Assembly (NCBI GenBank): GCA_001780165.1
Contig: MFFQ01000005.1
Span: forward strand, 11,566-48,691
Direction of reading: 5' to 3'
DNA: 37,126 bases
From: Candidatus Eisenbacteria bacterium RBG_16_71_46
GTDB lineage: Bacteria > Eisenbacteria > RBG-16-71-46
Shown here: positions 17,014-23,161 of the stretch, piece by piece
How the letters are laid out: every line of letters begins with the position of its first letter
How positions within the stretch are numbered: the first letter of the stretch is position 1
Translations under genes and position numbers: made by a program
The notes under the pieces: model-generated
Told to the model about the DNA's origin: nothing
What the model saw: only the letters and a program-made list of their open reading frames with translations
The model's database searches: none

Positions 17014-17442
17014 ATGACCGAACTCAGACTTCCCGAAATCAACCGGGTGACGCTGAGCGGTCGGCTCACCCGCGATCCGGACCGGCGCTATGCGCAGGAT
17101 GGGACGCACGTGACGAGCTTCGCGATCGCCTTTCACCGGCGCTATCCGGCGCGCGGCGGCGGCATGGCCGAGCAGACCGGCTACGCGACGGTGATGACCT
17201 ACCAGCGGCTGGCGGAGGTGTGCGGGGAATACCTGCGCAAGGGTAGCCCGGTGCTGGTCGAGGGGAGATTGCAGATGCGGGAGTGGACCGGGCCCAAGAA
17301 CGAGAGGCGAACCCGCCTCGAGATCCGGGGCGACGCGGTGCACTTCCTGGAGAAGATGACGGCCACCGGGCCGGCCGAGGGCGGAACCCCCGCCCCGCTG
17401 CCGGCGGGGCCGCGCGAACACGACGAGGGCGAGCTGTTCTAG
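17014..17442 (+). CDS. ssb: Single-stranded DNA-binding protein
   Basis: This 142-residue SSB has a single OB fold (INRVTLSGRLTRDPDRRY, SFAIAFHRRYPARGG, YLRKGSPVLVEGRLQMREWTG). It ends in the acidic tip DEGELF. The usual tip is D-D-D-I-P-F; here the terminal Phe and acidic residues that recruit partner proteins are kept but Ile-Pro is replaced. The linker between fold and tip is short. GAGGAGGCGGT precedes the ATG. The position between rpsF and rpsR is the classical one. Confidence 0.95.
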   Translation: MTELRLPEINRVTLSGRLTRDPDRRYAQDGTHVTSFAIAFHRRYPARGGGMAEQTGYATVMTYQRLAEVCGEYLRKGSPVLVEGRLQMREWTGPKNERRTRLEIRGDAVHFLEKMTATGPAEGGTPAPLPAGPREHDEGELF

Positions 17443-17469
17443 CCCAAGGGGAGGTGAAACAAGAAAGCG

Positions 17470-17712
17470 ATGGCCAAGGAGCGCGAAGGCAAGAGCCTCA
17501 AGCGGAAGTACTGCAAGCTGTGCCTGGAGAAGGTGGGGAACATCGACTACAAGGACGAGAAGCGCCTCGGTCGTTTCATCAACGACCGCGGGAAGATCGT
17601 CCCCCGGCGCGTCTCGGGAACCTGCGCGCGGCACCAGAAGCAGCTCACGACCGCGATCAAGCGTGCGCGCGTGCTGGCGCTGCTGCCGTTTACCAGTGAC
17701 TTCTATCGCTGA
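17470..17712 (+). CDS. rpsR: Small ribosomal subunit protein bS18
   Basis: The 80-residue protein has family features [55 protein letters not shown] and ALLPF. CxxC at the N-terminus plus Cys and His further on suggest a zinc-binding (C+) form. GGGAGGTGA lies upstream of the ATG. Its 3' end overlaps the likely GTG start of the membrane-protein gene by 17 bases. Confidence 0.96.
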   Translation: MAKEREGKSLKRKYCKLCLEKVGNIDYKDEKRLGRFINDRGKIVPRRVSGTCARHQKQLTTAIKRARVLALLPFTSDFYR

Positions 17713-18682
17713 TTCTCCGCCCCAGCGGCGCGGGCCCTCGTGGGCGCGCTCGGCGCTGCTGCTCGGCGTGCTGGGGCTGATGACGCTTCAGACGCCGTTG
17801 CCGTGGAGCCGGCTCTGGCTGCTGGTGCCGCTCGCGGTGGCCGCCTCGCTGCTGCTCACGTGGAGGTTCGGACCCTGGGGGCTCGGCGTGCCGGTGGCGG
17901 TATTCGCCGCCGCGCTGTCGCTCGGCGGCGCGGGGGAGCTGTGGGTCTGGTGGACTCCGTTTGCGTCCCTCACCGGGGCGTGGATGGGCCTGCGCGAGGA
18001 GGGAGGCGGCCCCCGCTCGGGGGAGCGGGCGTGGATGCTGCTGCCGCCCCTGCTGCTCGCCGCGGGGCTGCCGTGGATGCCGCACTACCCGGAGGCCATG
18101 CGACGCGTCAACGACACCATGCGCCGGGCGGATGCGCAGATCGTGGAGGGTGCGCGCTCGCTCGGCTACGAGGGCGGGGCTCTGGCCACGCTCGAGCGCC
18201 AGGTGAAGACCCAGGCGTCCGAGCGCGAGCGCGCGATGCCCTACCTGTGGCCGAGCGCCCTGTTCATGTGGGTGGCCGTGCTGGTGGTGGGAGGGCGCGG
18301 GCTCTCGGCGCGCGCGGCCCACACCCTGCGCTGGCCGCCCCTCTCGCGCGCCCGGCTGCGGGACTGGCGCCTGCCGGACGGCGCGTTGTGGGTGTTTCTC
18401 GCCGGGCTGGCGCTGCTGCTGGCGCCGTGGCCGGCGTGGGGGCCGACCGGCGCGACGCTGATGATCAACACCGCCCTGGGGTATTGTGTCCAGGGTATCG
18501 CGGTCGTAGAATCGCTGCTGCTCTCGCGTGGCGTACCTCCTTCCATCATCGTCCTGACCTTGCTGTTCGTGGTCATGGTGGCTCTCCCGGTCTTCCTGCT
18601 GACGACGGCCGCCTTGGGGCTCAGCGACGTATGGTTGGACTTCCGCCGGCTGGAGTCGGGCGCCGACGACGCACAACCCTAG
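17696..18682 (+). CDS. DUF2232 (YybS-like) membrane protein
   Basis: This 328-residue polytopic membrane protein has about seven or eight hydrophobic segments and an intervening soluble stretch (about residues 130-180: [23 protein letters not shown]). Its position between rpsR and rplI, its length and its topology match the DUF2232/YybS family. In Bacillus yybS sits between rpsR and gdpP-rplI. No biochemical function is established for the family. The GTG at 17696 inside the rpsR 3' end is the only start near the gene head that keeps the first membrane segment; an ATG at 17663 in the same frame would overlap rpsR more. Confidence 0.8.
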   Translation: MTSIADSPPQRRGPSWARSALLLGVLGLMTLQTPLPWSRLWLLVPLAVAASLLLTWRFGPWGLGVPVAVFAAALSLGGAGELWVWWTPFASLTGAWMGLREEGGGPRSGERAWMLLPPLLLAAGLPWMPHYPEAMRRVNDTMRRADAQIVEGARSLGYEGGALATLERQVKTQASERERAMPYLWPSALFMWVAVLVVGGRGLSARAAHTLRWPPLSRARLRDWRLPDGALWVFLAGLALLLAPWPAWGPTGATLMINTALGYCVQGIAVVESLLLSRGVPPSIIVLTLLFVVMVALPVFLLTTAALGLSDVWLDFRRLESGADDAQP

Positions 18683-18765
18683 CGGCCCTGCACCATCGCC
18701 CGGACCACCGCGACGCTGACCATCGCGGGGCGTCGGGCGCGGAGCTGGCCCGAGGAGAGAATACG

Positions 18766-19209
18766 ATGGACGTGATTCTGCTCGAGGATCTCGAGGGGCT
18801 CGGCGCGCGCGGCGCGACCGTGCACGTCAAGCCGGGCTATGCCCGCAACTACCTGCTGCCCCGCAAGCTCGCCATCGCGTCGGGCACCCGGGCGGCCAAC
18901 CTCTACCAGGAGCTGGACCGGCAGCGGGGGAAGCAGGAAGAGCGGCAGCTGTCCGAGGCGCGGGCCGAGGCGGCGAAGCTCGACGGCTTCGAAATCAACC
19001 TCCCGGCGCAGGCGAACGAGGAAGACACCCTGTTCGGGTCGATCACCAACGCCGACATTGCCGAGGCGCTGGGCAAGGCGGGCCACGCGGTGGACAAGCG
19101 GCGCATCGAGCTCGAGGAGCACATCAAGCAGCTCGGCAAGTACGACGTACCGGTCCGCTTTCACGCGGGCGTCATGGCCACGGTGAAAGTCTGGGTGGTC
19201 CGGCCATGA
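18766..19209 (+). CDS. rplI: Large ribosomal subunit protein bL9
   Basis: The 147-residue protein begins MDVILLEDLEGLGARGATVHVKPGYARNYLLPRKLAI (the N-terminal rRNA-binding domain). A connecting helix and the C-terminal domain (LFGSITNADIAEAL) follow. The length is standard. GAGGAGAG lies upstream of the ATG. The TGA stop is overlapped by the ATG of the next gene (ATGA). Confidence 0.97.
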   Translation: MDVILLEDLEGLGARGATVHVKPGYARNYLLPRKLAIASGTRAANLYQELDRQRGKQEERQLSEARAEAAKLDGFEINLPAQANEEDTLFGSITNADIAEALGKAGHAVDKRRIELEEHIKQLGKYDVPVRFHAGVMATVKVWVVRP

Positions 19210-20504
19210 CCACTGCGCATCGCATCGGGACCAGGGGCGCGGCGCTCGCCGTCTGCGCGGCCCTGCTCGCGCTGGCCGTCCTGCCCGCGCAGGCGGCGCC
19301 CAAGCAGGGCGCCAAGGCCGCGACCAAGGCCGCGTCGAAAGCCGCGCCCGCGGACGCCCCCGGGCGGGTGCTGGTCCGGGTCGGCGGTGTGGCCATCACG
19401 CGGGGCGATGTCGAGCGCCGGCTGGCCGAGATCCCCGAACAGTTCCGCTCGCAGTACACGACGCCCGACGGCCGCCAGCAGCTGCTCGATCGAATGATCG
19501 ACGAGCGCGTCTGGCTGCAGAGGGCGCTCCAGCAGGGAGTCGGCGAGCGTCCGGCGGTGAAACAGCAGCTCGAACAGCAGCGCCGCGACCTGCTCATCCG
19601 CACCTACCTCACCGAACTGATGTCCGCGAATCCCGCGCCGTCCGATTCGGACGCGCAGGCCTACTACGAGGCCCACCTCGACGACTACCGCACTCCGGCG
19701 ACGGTTTCGCTCAGCCACATCCTGACCCCGTCCCAGGATCGGGCGAAGCAGGTGAGGATGTGGGCCGACCGCGGTCAGGACTGGAAGAAGCTGGTGGACC
19801 GCTACTCGGTCGACACGCTGACCCGCGCGAGCGGCGGCAAGCTCGGCACCGTGACGAAGGAAGGAGTGTTCGCCAGCCTCGGTACCCAGCCCGCCTTGGC
19901 CGAGTCCGCGCTCGCCCTCGGGGTGGGCCGGATCGGCGGGCCCTACCAGACCTCGAAGGGCTGGTCGGTCATCAAGGTGGACGCGCTCAACGAGGGCGGC
20001 ACGCGCCCGCTGGAGCAGGTGGAGCCGATGATCAAGCGCCAGCTCACCTCGCAGCGGTCCCAGGACTACTATCGCGAACTGCTCGAGCAGGCGCGCCGCG
20101 ATCTGCAGGTGCGGCCGGACTCCTCGGCGATCCGGGATTTCGTCTCGCAGCGCAAGAGCCCGCGCGAGATGTTCGACGAGGCGCAGCAGGTGACCGCCCC
20201 CACCGCGAGGATCGACGCCTTCGAGGCGATGTTGAGAGCCTACCCGGACGACCCGCTCGCCGCGCAGGCGCAGTTCATGGTGGGGTTCATTTACTCGGAC
20301 GAATTGAAGGACTACGATCGTGCCGAGAAGGCGTTCCGCGAGCTGCTGAAGCGGTTTCCGAAGTCCGAGTTGGCGGCCTCGGCCCAGTGGATGGTCGAGC
20401 ACATGCGCTCCACGGACGTGCCGACGTTCAACGGCTCCGACGAGGATACGCTCGCGCCCGAGCGCGCGACGACCAAGGCGGAAGGGCGGTCTCCGAAACC
20501 GTGA
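19206..20504 (+). CDS. Periplasmic parvulin-type peptidyl-prolyl isomerase with C-terminal TPR region
   Basis: The protein has 432 residues. Residues 1-30 are a Sec signal peptide. A SurA-like N-terminal chaperone region (about 55-135: VGGVAITRGDVERRLAEIP, LLDRMIDERVWLQRAL) precedes a parvulin domain (about 165-265: VSLSHILTPS, LVDRYSVDTLTRASGGKLGTV, GWSVIKVDAL). The final 100 residues are helical repeats of the YbgF/BamD-like TPR type (DPLAAQAQFMVGFIYSDELKDYDRAEKAFRELLKRFP). The likely role is folding or escort of outer-membrane or secreted proteins. The TPR fusion is less usual for SurA/PrsA proteins and suggests a protein-interaction role. It is translationally coupled to rplI and to the following nuclease gene. 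Confidence 0.88.
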   Translation: MTTAHRIGTRGAALAVCAALLALAVLPAQAAPKQGAKAATKAASKAAPADAPGRVLVRVGGVAITRGDVERRLAEIPEQFRSQYTTPDGRQQLLDRMIDERVWLQRALQQGVGERPAVKQQLEQQRRDLLIRTYLTELMSANPAPSDSDAQAYYEAHLDDYRTPATVSLSHILTPSQDRAKQVRMWADRGQDWKKLVDRYSVDTLTRASGGKLGTVTKEGVFASLGTQPALAESALALGVGRIGGPYQTSKGWSVIKVDALNEGGTRPLEQVEPMIKRQLTSQRSQDYYRELLEQARRDLQVRPDSSAIRDFVSQRKSPREMFDEAQQVTAPTARIDAFEAMLRAYPDDPLAAQAQFMVGFIYSDELKDYDRAEKAFRELLKRFPKSELAASAQWMVEHMRSTDVPTFNGSDEDTLAPERATTKAEGRSPKP

Positions 20505-21019
20505 ACGTGGTCGAAGTGAGGGTCAACGGGCTCATCCTCGAGCACAAGACCCAGCAGAACATCGTCATCCTTCGCGAGGTCGAGGGCGAACGCATCCTGC
20601 CGATCTGGATCGGCCCCGGCGAGGCGCAGGCGATCCGCCGCATCCTCTCCGAGGAGCCGTTCCCGCGCCCGCTCACCCACGACCTGCTCCACCTCATCGT
20701 GGAAGGGCTCAAGGCCAAGATCGCGCGCGTCGTCATCACCGACCTGCGGGAGAACACCTTCTTCGCCAGCGTGTTCGTCGAGCGCCAGAACGAGCTGGTC
20801 TCGATCGACGCGCGGCCGTCCGATTCCGTGGCGGTGGCCCTGCGGGCCAAGGCGCCGATGTTCGTCAACGAGAAGCTGCTCCAGCCTCCGCCGCAGGAGG
20901 AAGAAGAGGAGACGAGCGGCGGGGAGCCGCGCCCGCTGACCGAGGAGGAAAAGGCCGAGCAGCTGCGCCGCTACCTCGAGAAGCTCAATCCCGAGGACTT
21001 CGGAAAGTTCCAGTTCTGA
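20501..21019 (+). CDS. Bifunctional nuclease family protein (DUF151/BFN)
   Basis: This 172-residue protein matches the BFN domain throughout: VEVRVNGLILEHKTQQNIVILREVEGERILPIWIGPGEAQAI, RPLTHDLLHLIVEGLKAKIARVVITDLRENTFFASVFVE, and SIDARPSDSVAVALRAKAPMFV. Homologues have been reported with RNase and DNase activity in plants, but the bacterial role is poorly known. An acidic Glu-rich linker leads to a short C-terminal helix (EKAEQLRRYLEKLNPEDFGKF). The GTG start overlaps the previous stop (GTGA), and the stop overlaps the next ATG (TGATG). Confidence 0.93.
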   Translation: MNVVEVRVNGLILEHKTQQNIVILREVEGERILPIWIGPGEAQAIRRILSEEPFPRPLTHDLLHLIVEGLKAKIARVVITDLRENTFFASVFVERQNELVSIDARPSDSVAVALRAKAPMFVNEKLLQPPPQEEEEETSGGEPRPLTEEEKAEQLRRYLEKLNPEDFGKFQF

Positions 21020-22440
21020 TGCCCGGACTCCGCCGCCGCGGCGCTCGGCTCGCGACCACACTCGCCCTGACGCTCGCCCTGATCCCGACCGTGGCACCCG
21101 CCGCGCTTCCGGTGCCGGCCGACGTGCGCGCCGCCGACGCTCTGGCGGCGGCGCCGCGCAGCTCCGATCGTGACCGCGCGCTCGGGCGCTGGGCGCGCCG
21201 CGCCAGTCTCTCCGAGCTGATGTACGTCCTGCGCCGCCAGGGGCTCGGGGATGTCGAGGCGGTGCTGGTGACCGAGGCGCTCGAGCGCACCGGCTCGTCG
21301 CGCCGCGACCTGCGGCGCCGCCTGAGCCTGCGGCTGGCCCAGGCCGATCCGCGCCGCGCGCGGCGCATCCTGGGCGATCTCGGTGCCGACGCCTTGATGA
21401 CCTGCGTGCGCCCGCGGGCGTCCGCGTTCCGGATCGCGGCGCTGCTGCCCGATCAGGGGTCCTACCAGGGCTACGGGCGGGAGGTGCGGCTCGGGATCGA
21501 GGCGGCCCTCTCGCTCCATAACCGCCGTTCCTCGCTGCCCCTCGCCCTCGAGCCGTGGTCCACGGGCAGCGACGACCCCGCGCGGGCGGCGGCTGCGCTC
21601 GATTCGGCGGCCGACCTGTCGGCGGTCGCGGTCGGCGAGCTGCTCAGCGTCTCCACGCTCGCGCTGGCCACCGGCGCGCGCCTGCTGCGGCTGCCGCTGA
21701 TCTCGCCCACCGCCACCGACGAGAGCATCGGCGAGATCGGCCCCACCGTCTTCCAGGTCGGGCCCTCGGGCTACGAACGCGGCCAGACCCTGGCGCGCGC
21801 GGTGCTGGCCGGCGCGCGGCGCCGCGTCGGGGTGCTGACCTCGGGCGACGACGACCAGGAGCAGTTCGCACTCGGCTTTATCGAAACCGCGCGGGCGCTG
21901 GGGTCGGAGCCGGTCTGGCGCGACAGCTACTCGGCGGGGAACACCGACTTTGGGGCGGCGGCGAAGGGGATCGCGGCGAAGCGGGTCGAGGTGCTGTTCT
22001 GGGAAGGTGATCCGCGCGACGCGAGCCTGTTGCTGCGCCGGCTCGCCCGCGATCGCGTCGCGGTCCAGCTCTGCGGCGGCCAGGCGCTGGCGCCCGATCT
22101 CTACCACAGCAGCGTGCGTCCGCTGCTCGAGGGCGTGCGCTACGTGGCCGACGATTGGCGGCTCCCGCCCGCACTCGGGGCATCGCTCGACACGCTGCTG
22201 CACGCCTGGGGGGCGGCCGAGCGCAAGCCGCTGCACGAACGCGGGTTCCTGATCGGAAACCTACTCGCCTCGGTGATCGAGGGCCGGGCGCTCTGCCCCG
22301 AGGAGATCACGCACTCGCTGGCGACCCGGCTGTCGCGCGAGCCGCACCTGCGGGCCCGCCAGTTCCTCGATTGGAGCGCCGACGGCGTGCGGCTCCCGGT
22401 GTTCACGATGAGCCAGGGTCGCGCCGTCGCCGATCAGTAG
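21019..22440 (+). CDS. Periplasmic LivK-like (type 1 solute-binding fold) protein, possible penicillin-binding protein activator
   Basis: The protein has 473 residues. The N-terminus is a signal peptide (hydrophobic about 12-28). A helical region follows (about 40-125: LGRWARRASLSELMYVLRRQGLGD), then a type 1 periplasmic binding domain (about 138-460: IAALLPDQGSYQGYGREVRLGIEAAL, LPLISPTATDESIGEIGPTVFQVGPS). Helical N-terminus plus LivK-like domain is the architecture of LpoA/LppC-type PBP activators, and it is not next to permease genes, so a structural or regulatory envelope role is more likely than transport. Its last seven bases overlap the 3' end of the convergent TonB-like gene. Confidence 0.8.
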   Translation: MPGLRRRGARLATTLALTLALIPTVAPAALPVPADVRAADALAAAPRSSDRDRALGRWARRASLSELMYVLRRQGLGDVEAVLVTEALERTGSSRRDLRRRLSLRLAQADPRRARRILGDLGADALMTCVRPRASAFRIAALLPDQGSYQGYGREVRLGIEAALSLHNRRSSLPLALEPWSTGSDDPARAAAALDSAADLSAVAVGELLSVSTLALATGARLLRLPLISPTATDESIGEIGPTVFQVGPSGYERGQTLARAVLAGARRRVGVLTSGDDDQEQFALGFIETARALGSEPVWRDSYSAGNTDFGAAAKGIAAKRVEVLFWEGDPRDASLLLRRLARDRVAVQLCGGQALAPDLYHSSVRPLLEGVRYVADDWRLPPALGASLDTLLHAWGAAERKPLHERGFLIGNLLASVIEGRALCPEEITHSLATRLSREPHLRARQFLDWSADGVRLPVFTMSQGRAVADQ

Positions 22441-23123
22441 AGCCGGAACGCGAAGCGGAACATGGCGTAGACCTCTTCCCGCCGCCCCTCCACCTCGAAC
22501 GGCCGGAAGCGGCACTGCAACACGGCCGCCGTCGCCGCCTCCACCAGCAGCCGCTCGTCGTCGTCCCCCACGACCTCGACGTCCACGACGTGCCCGGTGG
22601 TGTCCACCAGCGCCAGCAGCGCCACGCGGCCCTCGATCCCGCGGTCGCGCGCGGCGGGCGGGTAATCGGGCTCGACCAGCTCCTCGATCACCAGATCCTG
22701 CGAGCGGAAGACCGGCACGCCCCCGGCCCGGCGCAGCGCGCGCGCGAACAGCTCCTGGTCCGATTCGCCGAGGCCTGGGTGGCGGAAGCGCGAACTCCGG
22801 CCGGCGGCGCGGTCCAGGGCCTCCGTCGGGAGCCCGCCCGCTTCGCCTCGCCGCGGCCGGGTGAGGACGACGTGGCTGAGCATCGGCGCCGCGAGCGAGG
22901 GGCCCGAGCCGCCCACCGCCAGAAGCTCGATCCGCCGCACGTACTGGTCGGGGCCCTCGAATCCAAAGCGTCTGGGGTCGTTGATGGCCCGGCGAAGGCC
23001 CGGCTGCACGCTTACCAGCAGGAGTGCCGCCAGGCACAGCACGCCCAGCGCGGCGCTCAGGAGCGACACGCGCCGCGCGGATCGATCGCGCTCCAGGAAG
23101 AACTCCCGAGTGCCATGACTCAT
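22434..23123 (-). CDS. TonB-family C-terminal domain protein
   Basis: This 229-residue protein has one N-terminal membrane anchor (about 19-39) after a charged cytoplasmic start, a periplasmic linker, and a TonB C-terminal domain at about 149-228 (VEPDYPPAARDRGIEGRVALLALVDTTGHVVDVEVV, then RFRPFEVEGRREEVYAMFRFAF). TonB proteins pass proton-motive energy from ExbBD to outer-membrane receptors. This one lacks the long Pro-rich spacer and has no exbB or exbD nearby, so it may be a specialised TonB or a structural protein. It lies 38 bases downstream of the amidase gene on the same strand, probably in one transcript. Confidence 0.85.
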   Translation of the reverse strand: MSHGTREFFLERDRSARRVSLLSAALGVLCLAALLLVSVQPGLRRAINDPRRFGFEGPDQYVRRIELLAVGGSGPSLAAPMLSHVVLTRPRRGEAGGLPTEALDRAAGRSSRFRHPGLGESDQELFARALRRAGGVPVFRSQDLVIEELVEPDYPPAARDRGIEGRVALLALVDTTGHVVDVEVVGDDDERLLVEAATAAVLQCRFRPFEVEGRREEVYAMFRFAFRLY

Positions 23124-23161
23124 ATCAGCCGCCGTCGGGGGGGTGCGGGTCCGCCGATGTG

